From contig UQQR01000006.1 in the NCBI GenBank assembly GCA_900543215.1, positions 1 through 64,000 on the forward strand: 64,000 nucleotides of DNA, in the 5' to 3' direction. The stretch is from an uncultured Oscillospiraceae bacterium. Its GTDB lineage: Bacteria > Bacillota > Clostridia > Oscillospirales > Acutalibacteraceae. Both the position numbers and the translations under genes were made by a program. Shown here piece by piece: positions 51,254 to 60,623 of this stretch; the stretch's first letter is position 1; each line of letters starts with the position of its first letter. Below the pieces are notes generated by a model that was given only the letters and a program-made list of their open reading frames with translations, did not search any database and was not told where the DNA came from.

Positions 51254-53797
51254 CTAATCCACCGATTTCATAGATTCTACCATATCGATTTTTTTAAGCC
51301 TCGGCGACAGTGCGAAATTGACTATCACGGTAAACAAGACCGTAATCAAAGCCGCATAAACAAACGACATAGGATAAATTTTTCTGCCGAACATAACCAT
51401 TTCAATTTCCGCTGTAAGAACTACATATCTGCACAGGAATATTCCGAGTATCAGACCGAGTACCGTTCCTATAACGCTTAAAATATAGGTTTCACGGCAT
51501 ACATAGCTGTTGACCTCACGGTCATAAAATCCTAGAACCTTTATGGTCGCAATCTCCTTTGTGCGCTCGCTTATATTAATGTTTGTAAGGTTGTAAAGAA
51601 CCACAAACGCAAGCATGCCTGCCGATAAAATCAAAACCAAAACAATGTAATTTATGCTTTTAATCATATTATCAAAGCTTTCTATAACACTTGATGAAAA
51701 AGATGCGTTTGAAACACCGCCGAGATTAAGCAGTTCCTTCATAATACTGTCCTGTGATTTTTCCTCAACTCCCGATTTTACAACAGCGGTAGCGTAATCC
51801 GGTGATTCATTAAACATTTCACGGTAATAACCGTCGGTCATATAAACATAACTGTGAATATAGTTTTCACAGATACCCCCTATTTTTACATTTGCCGATT
51901 TACCGCTTTTGGTTTTTAAGGCTACCGTGTCGCCGCTTTTAATGCTGTGAAGTGAAGCAAATTTTTCGGTTATGATAACGCTGTCGTCACAAAGCTTTAA
52001 GGCGTTTTGGCTTTTGCGTTCCCTTAAATTCATAAAGTCTTTAAATTCTTCGGCGTCGGATGGGACATAAATGTTTATTTCATAGTCTTTATCATTGTCT
52101 GTGATATTGCCGGTCTGTGCACTGATCAAAAGGGAAGCTTCAAATTTTTCGTTTATATAGGCTTTTGTTTCTTCGTCACCGCTGTCTGACAGCTCAATAT
52201 CCAAATCGTACAGCTGTAAATTTTCATATTGCTCGGGTACGATAGCGCCGATTGCGTCCCTTAGCCCAAAGCCCGTAAGCAACAGTGCGGTACAGCCGGA
52301 TATACCGATAACTGTCATTAAAAACCGCTTTTTATACCTGAATATATTGCGAGCCGTTACCTTGTGGGTAAACTTCATTCTTTTCCAAATAAACGGTATT
52401 TTTTCAAGCAATATCCGTTTTCCGCTTTTGGGCGCCTTGGGAAGCATTAAAAGCGAGGGCGCTTCCTTAAGATTTGAATAAACGGCGGCAAGAGTGGCGG
52501 CAAGAATACAAAGCACCGCCGCCCCGTAGGCAGTGAGCGAAATTCCTGCGTTGAAGGAAAGCTTTATTTCGGGCAGTCGGTACATAATGTGATACACATT
52601 TATAATTACGGAGGGGAGAAGATAAAGCCCTACCGCAAGTCCTGCCGCACCACCCGTAAATGCGGCAATACCCGAATACAGTAAATACTTTGACGCAACA
52701 GCGCCCGATGAATAGCCGAGCGCTTTAAGCGTACCGATTTCTGTTCGCTGTTCGTCAACCATACGGGTCATTGTGGTAAGCGCGACAAGCGCCGCCACCA
52801 AAAAGAAGAAAACAGGGAAGACCTTTGCTATTGAATTCACCTTTTCGGCATTTGAGGTAAGGGAAACAAAGCTTACGGAAGAATTGCGGTCAAGTATATA
52901 CCATACCGGTTTCGTAACCTTTGCCCTTGCTTCTTCTTTTACCTTTTCTGAGAGCCCCATATGCGCCGCCGCTTTACCCTCCGGGGTGTCAAGCGCAGTG
53001 TTTTCCGCAATTTCCTTTAATTCTTCATATCGATCGTTTTCCCTAACGGCGGCAACTTTTTTAAGCGAATTTTCCGCATCGTCACGGAGCGTTTCGTATT
53101 CGTCATAAAAGGTGTTAAGCTCTGCTGCGCTTTTTACTGTAAGGTAAATATCTGTATAATAATCGGTGTTAAAGGTATCATACCCCGTAAACAGTACAAG
53201 CGAAATTCTGCCGTTTCCTATATCGGTACTTTCCTTTTCGACCGACATATACATAGGGCTTTCAACCACGCCGACGACCGTAAGGGACCTTACGGCAATA
53301 CCGTCCGACGTTTCGGGGTTTATTTCATAAACCGTGCCAAGCTCGGGCTGAGAAAGAAAGGGGTTTGGTACAAGCGCCAGACATTCGTTTTCATTCTTAG
53401 GGTATCTGCCCTTTTTAAGCGTTGTATTGTTAACCATGCCCTTGTTGTTCAGCGTATCGTTGTCACAGCCGTAAATTCGCGCGGCGCTGTCGTTGCCGTC
53501 GCTGTTTTTTATAAGCTCGTCCTTTACCTTGCAGAGAATAGCCGCATCAACACAGCTTTCGGCTTTTACGGCTTCAAGGTCTTCGTTTGTAAGACCCCCT
53601 GTGGATTTGATGTTAATGTCCATAAAACGGTCGCTGTCGTAATAATCGTCTATTGTGCGGTAAAAATCGGGCGTTGTTGATAAAAGACCTGCCAAAAAAC
53701 CCACGCCGAGCGCGGTAATGGCAAAGATTGCGGCAAAACGCCCGAACCCGCCTTTAATTTCTCTCAGAACGGTTTTAAATAATGCTTTCACTACCAT
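51254..53797 (-). CDS. FtsX-type ABC transporter permease (two FtsX domains)
   Basis: An 847-residue membrane protein. There is a first helix at about 20-40, an extracytoplasmic domain to about 310, an FtsX domain (about 320-450, with LVALTTMTRMVDEQRTEIGTLKALGYSSG as the motif region) and a second extracytoplasmic domain. A second FtsX domain (about 715-840, SERTKEIATIKVLGF) closes it. This duplicated layout fits BceB/MacB-like mechanotransmission or lipid-related exporters. The ATG overlaps the ATPase gene end by 7 nt. It works with the ATPase encoded directly upstream. Confidence 0.9.
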   Translation of the reverse strand: MVVKALFKTVLREIKGGFGRFAAIFAITALGVGFLAGLLSTTPDFYRTIDDYYDSDRFMDINIKSTGGLTNEDLEAVKAESCVDAAILCKVKDELIKNSDGNDSAARIYGCDNDTLNNKGMVNNTTLKKGRYPKNENECLALVPNPFLSQPELGTVYEINPETSDGIAVRSLTVVGVVESPMYMSVEKESTDIGNGRISLVLFTGYDTFNTDYYTDIYLTVKSAAELNTFYDEYETLRDDAENSLKKVAAVRENDRYEELKEIAENTALDTPEGKAAAHMGLSEKVKEEARAKVTKPVWYILDRNSSVSFVSLTSNAEKVNSIAKVFPVFFFLVAALVALTTMTRMVDEQRTEIGTLKALGYSSGAVASKYLLYSGIAAFTGGAAGLAVGLYLLPSVIINVYHIMYRLPEIKLSFNAGISLTAYGAAVLCILAATLAAVYSNLKEAPSLLMLPKAPKSGKRILLEKIPFIWKRMKFTHKVTARNIFRYKKRFLMTVIGISGCTALLLTGFGLRDAIGAIVPEQYENLQLYDLDIELSDSGDEETKAYINEKFEASLLISAQTGNITDNDKDYEINIYVPSDAEEFKDFMNLRERKSQNALKLCDDSVIITEKFASLHSIKSGDTVALKTKSGKSANVKIGGICENYIHSYVYMTDGYYREMFNESPDYATAVVKSGVEEKSQDSIMKELLNLGGVSNASFSSSVIESFDNMIKSINYIVLVLILSAGMLAFVVLYNLTNINISERTKEIATIKVLGFYDREVNSYVCRETYILSVIGTVLGLILGIFLCRYVVLTAEIEMVMFGRKIYPMSFVYAALITVLFTVIVNFALSPRLKKIDMVESMKSVD

Positions 53798-54507
53798 TCT
53801 ATCCTTTCGGCCGGCAGTGGGTTTTCATTGACTGTATTTTCCGTCACCTTGCCGTTTTTGATTTTTATTACACGGTCCGCCATTCCGCAAATAGCCTGAT
53901 TGTGCGTGATTACTATAACCGTTTTTCCCGTGCTTTTGCAGGTGTCGTATAATAGCTTCAGTATTGCCTTGCCCGTGCCGTAATCAAGCGCCCCGGTAGG
54001 TTCGTCGCAAAGCAGAATTTTAGGATTTTTAGCAAGTGCGCGCGCAATCGACACCCTCTGCTGTTCTCCGCCCGAAAGTTGAGCGGGGAAGTTGTTTAAC
54101 CTGTCCTTAAGTCCAACCTTTTTGAGAGTTTCCTCGGCGTCCAGTGGTTCCTTGCATATTTCTGTGGCAAGCTCCACATTTTCCTTTGCCGTAAGATTCT
54201 GAACAAGATTGTAAAACTGGAAAACAAAGCCCACATCGTATCTTCTGTACTCTGTAAGTCTGCGGCGGTCAAACGCGCTTATCTCGTCCGAATCAAGCGT
54301 AATTTTTCCTTCGTCGCACTTGTCCATTCCGCCGAGCATATTAAGCACCGTTGTCTTTCCGGCGCCCGACGGACCTACAATTACCGTAAATTCGCCTTTT
54401 TCGGCGGTAAAGCTTATGCCGTCGGCGGCACGGGTAATATTATCGCCGTTTTTATAGAATTTGCATACATTTTCAAAGCAAATATAACTCACCTTAATTT
54501 CCCCCAT
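53791..54507 (-). CDS. ABC transporter ATP-binding protein (LolD/MacB type)
   Basis: A 238-residue ATPase: Walker A GPSGAGKTTVLN, signature LSGGEQQRVSIARAL, Walker B ILLCDEPTGALD, and the H-loop in VIVITHNQAI. It is the partner of the overlapping FtsX-type permease. The ATG start is taken; a GTG five codons later (after GGGGGA) is a possible alternative. An extended -10 element (TGC-TAAAAT, 54524-54532 on the minus strand) lies just upstream. No sensor kinase pair is adjacent, so regulation is unknown. Confidence 0.93.
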   Translation of the reverse strand: MGEIKVSYICFENVCKFYKNGDNITRAADGISFTAEKGEFTVIVGPSGAGKTTVLNMLGGMDKCDEGKITLDSDEISAFDRRRLTEYRRYDVGFVFQFYNLVQNLTAKENVELATEICKEPLDAEETLKKVGLKDRLNNFPAQLSGGEQQRVSIARALAKNPKILLCDEPTGALDYGTGKAILKLLYDTCKSTGKTVIVITHNQAICGMADRVIKIKNGKVTENTVNENPLPAERIEW

Positions 54508-54604
54508 TTTCCTGTTTTACCTTATTTTAGCATAATTCCGTTTTGATTTTAAGTATAAAATATTAATTTTTGCTTAAGAAGATCTAAAGTTTTGGTTTTG
54601 CCTA

Positions 54605-54634
54605 TTCACAAAAGCGAAATGTGTATGTTAAAAT
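54605..54634 (+). promoter_or_regulatory. Probable promoter of the C39-like peptidase gene
   Basis: TTCACA (54605-54610) and TAAAAT (54629-54634) with 18-bp spacer, 31 bp upstream of the ATG. It is divergent from the ABC ATPase promoter. Confidence 0.45.
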
Positions 54635-54665
54635 AAGACAGTATTAAAAAAACAGGATTGATAAA

Positions 54666-55520
54666 ATGAGAACAAAAAGAAAAAGGAAGAATAAGGGCGG
54701 CGGGATTCTTTTAACCGTTTTCATCTTTTGCGTTTTGATTTCTGTGTCGGTTCTTTGCTTTTTCGGGTATAAAGAGCTTGACCCGACAGGCGCATTTTTT
54801 AAAGCGGATAAAGACAATTCCGCGGAAGCGGAGCATATAATTTCGGAAGCGGAGCATACACCGAACTCGGATAAATCAGAACAAACATACAGCTTTCCGA
54901 TGCAAAGCGCAGACGAAACGCCGATAATTAAGCCCCAAAACAAAACAAAGCTTTTAAAAGCCGAAAACATATATCAAAGGGATAAATGGCCTACCGGCTG
55001 TGAAAGTGTTACGGCGGTTATGGCGCTTAAATATGCCGGAGTTGATATTTCGGTCAATGATTTTATCGACAATTATCTTGAAAGGACAGCGGCGCCTTTT
55101 AACCCCAATCTTTCCTTCGGCGGAAGTCCGTATGACAGCGGAGGCTGGGGTTGTTACTCGCCTGTCATTAAAAATGCGCTTGATAAGCTTTTTCGGGGAA
55201 CAAAGCACAGTGCGGAGCTTTTAGCCGGCGTTCCTGTTGAAACGCTTTGCGCAAAATACATTGATAACGGAACACCGGTTATTTTCTGGGCGACTATTAA
55301 TATGGCAAAGCCGACTTTAAGCCCTGATAAATGGGTTTATAAAGGCGAAACGATTGATTATTGGATAATACCCGAGCATTGCTTACTGCTTGTAGGCTAT
55401 GACGGAAACAATTATATTTTTTGCGATTCGTGGAAAAAGAATAATTACACCTATTACTCGAAAGAAAAAACAGTTGCCGCATACAAAGGTATGTATTCTC
55501 AGGCAATTATAATTAAATAG
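54666..55520 (+). CDS. Membrane-anchored C39-like (papain-fold) peptidase
   Basis: A 284-residue protein with a basic N-terminus, one membrane helix (about 14-37), a charged linker of about 60 residues and a Peptidase_C39_2 domain. The probable catalytic Cys is in WPTGCESVTAVMAL, the His in PEHCLLLVGYD and the Asp in CDSW. Unlike bacteriocin-processing C39 domains it is not fused to an ABC transporter. It stands alone between its own promoter and terminator. It may act outside the cell on peptidoglycan or proteins; the substrate is unknown. Confidence 0.82.
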   Translation: MRTKRKRKNKGGGILLTVFIFCVLISVSVLCFFGYKELDPTGAFFKADKDNSAEAEHIISEAEHTPNSDKSEQTYSFPMQSADETPIIKPQNKTKLLKAENIYQRDKWPTGCESVTAVMALKYAGVDISVNDFIDNYLERTAAPFNPNLSFGGSPYDSGGWGCYSPVIKNALDKLFRGTKHSAELLAGVPVETLCAKYIDNGTPVIFWATINMAKPTLSPDKWVYKGETIDYWIIPEHCLLLVGYDGNNYIFCDSWKKNNYTYYSKEKTVAAYKGMYSQAIIIK

Positions 55521-55523
55521 TCG

Positions 55524-55570
55524 CAAAACCTCTGTAAAAAGCATAAAATACAGAGGTTTTGATTTTTTTA
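55524..55570 (+). terminator. Terminator after the C39-like gene
   Basis: CAAAACCTCTGTA (55524-55536) pairs perfectly with TACAGAGGTTTTG (55549-55561), followed by seven Ts. Confidence 0.9.
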
Positions 55571-55581
55571 CGCTTTTTCGG

Positions 55582-55610
55582 TTGCCAATATTATTATTTT
55601 GTGGTATTAT
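55582..55610 (+). promoter_or_regulatory. Promoter of the murI operon
   Basis: TTGCCA (55582-55587) and TATTAT (55605-55610) with 17-bp spacer, extended by TGG before the -10 box. Confidence 0.6.
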
Positions 55611-55641
55611 TAATTGAATATATTTTTAAGGGGTTGATTGC

Positions 55642-56460
55642 ATGGCGGACAGTCGTGCAATAGGCATTTTTGATTCGGGTCTCGGCGGTCTTACCGTTGC
55701 GAGGGAAGTAATAAGCCGTCTTCCGAATGAGGATATTATTTATTTCGGCGATACGGGGCGTGTGCCTTACGGCTCAAGAAGCCGAGAGACAATAAAAAAA
55801 TATGCTCTCCAGGATGAAGGCTTTTTGCTTAAGCACAATGTAAAGCTTATTATAGCGGCTTGCGGTACGGTTTCCTCGGTTGCGGGGGACGCCGCAAAGG
55901 ATCTGCCCGTGCCGTATTTTGAAATGGTCACCCATGCGGCAAGGGCGGCGGTCGCAGCTACAAAAAGCGGAAAAATCGGTGTTATAGGCACCGCGGCAAC
56001 AGTCGGAAGCGGAAGCCATAAACGGGAAATTTTAAAGCTTATGCCAAAGGCGGAGGTTACTGCCTGCAGTTGTTCGCTTTTCGTTCCGCTTGTTGAGGTC
56101 GGCTGGTATTCCGACGATGATGTTGTGGTTAAGGAAACGGTAAAACGCTACCTTGCTCCGATAATCGACGCAGGCTGTGATACGCTGATACTCGGCTGTA
56201 CGCATTATCCGGTTCTGCAAAGCGTAATAGGCGAGGTAGTGGGCAGTAATGTAACACTTATAAACCCGGGAATTGCCGTAGCTGAGGCGGTTAAGGACTA
56301 TCTTGCTTCGGCTGACAGCGAAAGCGAGAGTAAAACCGCGGGCAATCACGAATTTTTTGTTACGGATAAGCCGTATTCGTTCAAAACGCTTGCGGCGGTG
56401 CTGCTCGGTGAAAAAATCAATGAGGATAAGGTAAAACAGGTGGAGCTTGACAGCTTATGA
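55642..56460 (+). CDS. murI: Glutamate racemase
   Basis: Makes D-glutamate for peptidoglycan. It has 272 residues and two catalytic cysteines in AACGTVSSVA and LGCTHYPVL. GIFDSGLGGLTVAREV and YFGDTGRVPYG are family signatures. In this family the first motif is commonly CNTASA; here it is CGTVSS, a variation in the loop around the first catalytic Cys. AAGGGGTTGATTGC precedes the ATG. It overlaps the next gene by 4 nt. Confidence 0.94.
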   Translation: MADSRAIGIFDSGLGGLTVAREVISRLPNEDIIYFGDTGRVPYGSRSRETIKKYALQDEGFLLKHNVKLIIAACGTVSSVAGDAAKDLPVPYFEMVTHAARAAVAATKSGKIGVIGTAATVGSGSHKREILKLMPKAEVTACSCSLFVPLVEVGWYSDDDVVVKETVKRYLAPIIDAGCDTLILGCTHYPVLQSVIGEVVGSNVTLINPGIAVAEAVKDYLASADSESESKTAGNHEFFVTDKPYSFKTLAAVLLGEKINEDKVKQVELDSL

Positions 56461-56882
56461 TGAAGGATGTAATTATAAATATAAAGGGTCGCCAGGGTCT
56501 CGGAGACGAGCTTGATACAATAGAGCTTACTACCGACGGACGGTTCGGCGAAAAAAACGGAAGCTATTATATGACATATGACGAAAGCGCAATGTTAGGT
56601 CTTGAAAATGTAAAGACAGCGCTTTACATAAAACCCGGAAATTCGGTTATACTTCAGCGCTCGGGCGATGTGGAAAGCCGCCTTGTAGTTGAGGAGGGAA
56701 AAAGAAGCACCTGCTATTATAACACTCCGCAGGGCGAGCTGCTTATCGGTATTTTCGGGGAGTCCGTAAAAACAGAGCTTAATTCGGGCGGCGGAAAAAT
56801 CCATATGAAGTATACTATTGATTCAAATTTAAATCTTATCAGCCGCAATACGGTTGATATTTCGGTAAAAGGAGCGGAATAA
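56457..56882 (+). CDS. DUF1934 (YwiB-like) beta-barrel protein
   Basis: A 141-residue protein of the calycin-like DUF1934 family: it begins KDVIINIKGRQ and has the KNGSYYMTYDESAMLG region and the ending MKYTIDSNLNLISRNTVDISVK (given in part). The function is not known. Its ATG overlaps the murI stop codon, and argS starts immediately at its own stop. YwiB is also next to argS in Bacillus subtilis, supporting the assignment. Confidence 0.85.
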   Translation: MMKDVIINIKGRQGLGDELDTIELTTDGRFGEKNGSYYMTYDESAMLGLENVKTALYIKPGNSVILQRSGDVESRLVVEEGKRSTCYYNTPQGELLIGIFGESVKTELNSGGGKIHMKYTIDSNLNLISRNTVDISVKGAE

Positions 56883-58571
56883 ATGTCGGTTTTGGTAGCA
56901 AAGGCAAAGCAGCAGGTATTTTCCTGTATTACAGCCGCCGCAGACGCGGCAATTAAAAGCGGAGAGCTTGAAAAGGCGGAGCTGAACGATTTTTCGGTCT
57001 CTGCACCCGCAAGCAGGGAACACGGCGATTATGCGGCGAACGCCGCTATGGTTTGGGCAAAAAGCTTTCATAAAGCGCCGAGACAGATTGCGGAGATTTT
57101 AAACGGTCATTTCGACTTTTCTGGAACCTACATTGAAAAATGCGAAATTGCGGGTCCGGGCTTTATAAACTTCTTTTTGTCGGACGATTATTATGCCGAT
57201 ATAATTTCGGACACTCTTGAAAAGGGGAAAGACTACGGCAGAAGCGATTACGGCAAGGGCAAGCGTGTTTTGGTGGAATTTGTTTCCGCCAACCCCACGG
57301 GTCCTATGCACATAGGAAACGCAAGGGGAGGAGCGCTCGGCGACTGTTTGGCTTCGGTTCTTGACGCCGCAGGATTTTACACGGAACGGGAATTTTACAT
57401 TAATGACGCCGGAAATCAGATAAATAAATTTGCGCTGTCGCTCGACCTCAGATACAGGCAATTATTTGAGGACGGCGTTGAAATGCCCGAGGACTCATAT
57501 CACGGCGAGGATATTATTAACCACGCAAAGGCTTTTGCGGAAATTTATTCCGACAGCTATATGACAAAAAGCGAGGAAGAAAGAAGAAAGGCGCTGGTCG
57601 ATTTTGTGCTTCCCAAAAATATTAAGGGACTTCACGACGACCTTGCAAAATACCGTATACATTACGATACTTGGTTTAAAGAAAGCACGCTTCACAAAAA
57701 CGGCGAAACCGCAAGAATAATTGAGCTGTTAAAGGAAAGCGGCTATACCTATACGGCTGAGGACGCTTTATGGTTTAAGGCCACCGATTTCGGCTGTGAC
57801 AAGGATTTTGTGCTTGTACGCGCAAACGGTGTTCCGACCTATGTTGTACCCGATATTGCTTATCACTACAATAAGCTTGTCGTGCGCAAATTCGATAAGG
57901 CAATAGATGTGCTCGGTGCGGACCATCACGGCTATGTACCGCGCCTTAAGGCGGCGCTTACCGCTCTCGGCGTTCCAGCGGACAGGCTTGACGCCGTGCT
58001 TATGCAGATGGTCCGTCTTGTTCGTGACGGCGAGGTAATTAAGGCTTCAAAGCGTTCGGGCAAGGCGATAACTCTTGTAACGCTTCTTGACGAGGTGCCG
58101 ATAGACGCCGCAAGATTCTTCTTTAACCTGCGTGAGCCTAACAGCCATTTTGATTTCGACCTTGACTTGGCGGTCAACGAGTCAAATTCAAACCCCGTTT
58201 ATTATGTTCAGTACGCATATGCGAGAATTTGCAGTATTTTCCGCAACTTAAAGGCGGAGGGCGTGGAGTTGCGCCGTTGTACTTCGGACGAATTAAAGCT
58301 TTTAAACACTGCGGAGGAACGGGAGCTTATACTCCATATAGCCTCGCTTACAGATGAAATTATCGCAAGCGCAAAGGATTACGATCCCGCAAGGATAACG
58401 CACTATGTCTGCGAGCTTGCAACCAAATTCCATAAGTTCTATGCCTCCTGCCGTGTAAAGGGGATTGACGAGCCGCTTATGCAGGCGCGCCTTAACCTTT
58501 GCGAAAGCACAAGAACCGTAATAAAAAATGTGCTTGACCTTATTAAGGTCACAGCTCCCGAAAAAATGTAA
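56883..58571 (+). CDS. argS: Arginyl-tRNA synthetase
   Basis: Class I synthetase, 562 residues. The N-terminal additional domain is at about 1-90. The HIGH motif is within SANPTGPMHIGNARGGALGD, and a KMSKS-like loop is MVRLVRDGEVIKASKRSG (the KMSKS lysine is not strict in ArgRS). The DALR anticodon-binding domain is C-terminal, ending TAPEKM. AAAGGAGCGG precedes the ATG, which directly abuts the stop codon of the previous gene. Confidence 0.97.
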   Translation: MSVLVAKAKQQVFSCITAAADAAIKSGELEKAELNDFSVSAPASREHGDYAANAAMVWAKSFHKAPRQIAEILNGHFDFSGTYIEKCEIAGPGFINFFLSDDYYADIISDTLEKGKDYGRSDYGKGKRVLVEFVSANPTGPMHIGNARGGALGDCLASVLDAAGFYTEREFYINDAGNQINKFALSLDLRYRQLFEDGVEMPEDSYHGEDIINHAKAFAEIYSDSYMTKSEEERRKALVDFVLPKNIKGLHDDLAKYRIHYDTWFKESTLHKNGETARIIELLKESGYTYTAEDALWFKATDFGCDKDFVLVRANGVPTYVVPDIAYHYNKLVVRKFDKAIDVLGADHHGYVPRLKAALTALGVPADRLDAVLMQMVRLVRDGEVIKASKRSGKAITLVTLLDEVPIDAARFFFNLREPNSHFDFDLDLAVNESNSNPVYYVQYAYARICSIFRNLKAEGVELRRCTSDELKLLNTAEERELILHIASLTDEIIASAKDYDPARITHYVCELATKFHKFYASCRVKGIDEPLMQARLNLCESTRTVIKNVLDLIKVTAPEKM

Positions 58572-58586
58572 CGGAGATATTTTGCA

Positions 58587-60032
58587 ATGAATAACAATAC
58601 AGCTAAAAATCTTACAATGATTATGGACCTTTACGAGCTTACGATGTCAAACGGCATTTTTGACAGCGACAGGCGTAATGAAATAACTTATTTCGATATG
58701 TTCTTCCGCCGCGTGCCCGATGACGGCGGCTATGCCATTATGGCAGGAATAGAACAGCTTATTGAGTATATGAACAATTTGGAGTTTTCAGACGATGATA
58801 TTGCTTATTTAAGAGGTTTAAAATTATTTTCCGATGGTTTTATAGACTATCTTAAGGATTTTAAATTCACCTGTGATGTCTGGGCAATGCCCGAGGGTAC
58901 GGTTATCTTTCCGCGCGAGCCGATAGTAACCGTAAGAGGTCCCGCAATGCAGGCTATGATGCTTGAAACAATGCTTTTGCTTACAATAAATCATCAGTCA
59001 CTTATTGCTACAAAGGCTAACCGTATCGCAAGAGCCGCCGACGGAAGACCCGTAATGGAGTTCGGCGCACGCCGCGCTCACGGCTACGGCGCCGCATATT
59101 ACGGAGCAAGAGCCGCGGTTATAGGCGGTTGTGCAGGCACCTCCTGTCTGCTTACGGCAAAAGATTTTGATGTTCCGCCGTCAGGCACTATGGCGCACAG
59201 CTGGGTACAGCTTTTTGATGACGAATATTCGGCGTTTAAAGCGTATGCCGAAAAATATCCGGATAGTTGTATGCTTCTTGTAGATACTTATAATGTGCTG
59301 AAATCGGGCATACCGAATGCGATAAAGGTGTTTGACGAGGTGTTAAAGCCGCTCGGTAAGAGGCCTCTCGGCATCAGAATAGACAGCGGAGATATTACCT
59401 ACATTACTAAAAAGGCACGCAAAATGCTTGACGACGCAGGCTACAGCGACTGTAAGATATGCGTTTCAAACTCGCTTGACGAATACCTTATCAGGGATAT
59501 GATCTTCCAGGGCGCAAAGGTTGACAGCTACGGAGTAGGAGAGAGACTTATCACAGCTTCAAGCGAAGCGGTTTTCGGCGGAGTTTACAAGCTTGCTGCT
59601 GTTGAAAGAAACGGGGAAATAATCCCGAAAATCAAAATCAGCGAAAATCCGGCTAAGATCACACTGCCCGGTGTTAAAATTCCGTGGAGACTTTACGACC
59701 GCACAACGGGCAAAGCCATTGCGGATGTAATAACCTTGGGCGACGAGAAAATTTCCACCGACGAGCCGTATGAAATTTTCGACCCCGAGCATACCTGGAA
59801 ACGCAAGGTGGTAACGGATTTTGTTGCCAAAAAGCTTCAGGTTAAAATCTTTGATAAGGGCAGACAGGTTTATACATCTCCGAGTGTTAAGGAAATATCA
59901 AAATTCCGTGCCGAACAGGTAGATTCGCTTTGGGATGAGGTTACAAGATTTGAAAATCCGCATACCTACTATGTCGACCTTTCGGAAAAGCTGTGGAATT
60001 TGCGTGACGAACTACTTAACGAATTGCATTAA
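58587..60032 (+). CDS. pncB: Nicotinate phosphoribosyltransferase
   Basis: Makes nicotinate mononucleotide in the NAD salvage pathway. It has 481 residues. Motifs: MDLYELTMSNGIF at the N-terminus, FGARRAHG and GTMAHSWVQLF around the catalytic His, and LGIRIDSGDI in the PRPP-binding core. ACGGAGATATTTTGCA precedes the ATG. It follows argS by 15 nt. Confidence 0.95.
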   Translation: MNNNTAKNLTMIMDLYELTMSNGIFDSDRRNEITYFDMFFRRVPDDGGYAIMAGIEQLIEYMNNLEFSDDDIAYLRGLKLFSDGFIDYLKDFKFTCDVWAMPEGTVIFPREPIVTVRGPAMQAMMLETMLLLTINHQSLIATKANRIARAADGRPVMEFGARRAHGYGAAYYGARAAVIGGCAGTSCLLTAKDFDVPPSGTMAHSWVQLFDDEYSAFKAYAEKYPDSCMLLVDTYNVLKSGIPNAIKVFDEVLKPLGKRPLGIRIDSGDITYITKKARKMLDDAGYSDCKICVSNSLDEYLIRDMIFQGAKVDSYGVGERLITASSEAVFGGVYKLAAVERNGEIIPKIKISENPAKITLPGVKIPWRLYDRTTGKAIADVITLGDEKISTDEPYEIFDPEHTWKRKVVTDFVAKKLQVKIFDKGRQVYTSPSVKEISKFRAEQVDSLWDEVTRFENPHTYYVDLSEKLWNLRDELLNELH

Positions 60033-60045
60033 AAGGGGAATTTCG

Positions 60046-60615
60046 ATGAAAAAGCTTTTATCTGTATTTTTGTGCTTAATTACGGCGTTTGCCTTTGCCG
60101 CCTGCGGCGGTAAAGAGAAAAATAAGGATGTTGCCAAGGTCGACCTTGAATACTATGCGAATTTAGGTCAGATACCCGAATGTAAATACAAGCTCGGCGA
60201 CAATGCGGATACTGTGGAATCGGAGCTTTCGGCCGAATACGAAAAAGCGGGAGAAGCGGGCGAGAACGCGGTTTATGAAGTGACTGAGGGTGAAAAGACC
60301 GTCCGTATAGACAGCGGAGATTTCCTTTATTACTATGTAAAGGACAATAAGAACGCCGGAATTTCCTACATTGTCTCGCTTGATACCGCTTACGGGTTTG
60401 CTTCTGGCACACCGTTGCTTGAGGTTACAAATTCACTTAAGGGCTTTGATTATACAGAGGAAACGGCAGATGAAAACAATACCTTTTTCCTTTTAGGCTC
60501 GCAAAGTCCTACCGTTTTAAAGTATAGCTTTGATAAAAATTCGGTGCTGTTCGTATTTGACGAAAACTCGCTTTGCGCGGTCGCCGTATACAGCGCCGAA
60601 AACTGGAATGTTTAG
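60046..60615 (+). CDS. Putative lipoprotein, function unknown
   Basis: A 189-residue protein with a type II signal peptide: MKKLLSVFLCLITAFAFAAC, in which the lipobox AFAAC predicts lipidation at Cys20. The mature part is acidic and lacks a motif I recognise. AAAAGGGGAATTTCG precedes the ATG at 60046; a longer frame upstream runs through the end of pncB without a ribosome site. It sits between pncB and lon and is likely co-transcribed, with no clear functional link. Confidence 0.8.
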   Translation: MKKLLSVFLCLITAFAFAACGGKEKNKDVAKVDLEYYANLGQIPECKYKLGDNADTVESELSAEYEKAGEAGENAVYEVTEGEKTVRIDSGDFLYYYVKDNKNAGISYIVSLDTAYGFASGTPLLEVTNSLKGFDYTEETADENNTFFLLGSQSPTVLKYSFDKNSVLFVFDENSLCAVAVYSAENWNV

Positions 60616-60623
60616 GAGAGATT

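Noticed and set aside
54666..55520. C39 protein as bacteriocin-processing transporter
   Set aside because: There is no ABC or membrane-permease domain in the protein and no precursor peptide with a double-glycine leader was seen next to it.
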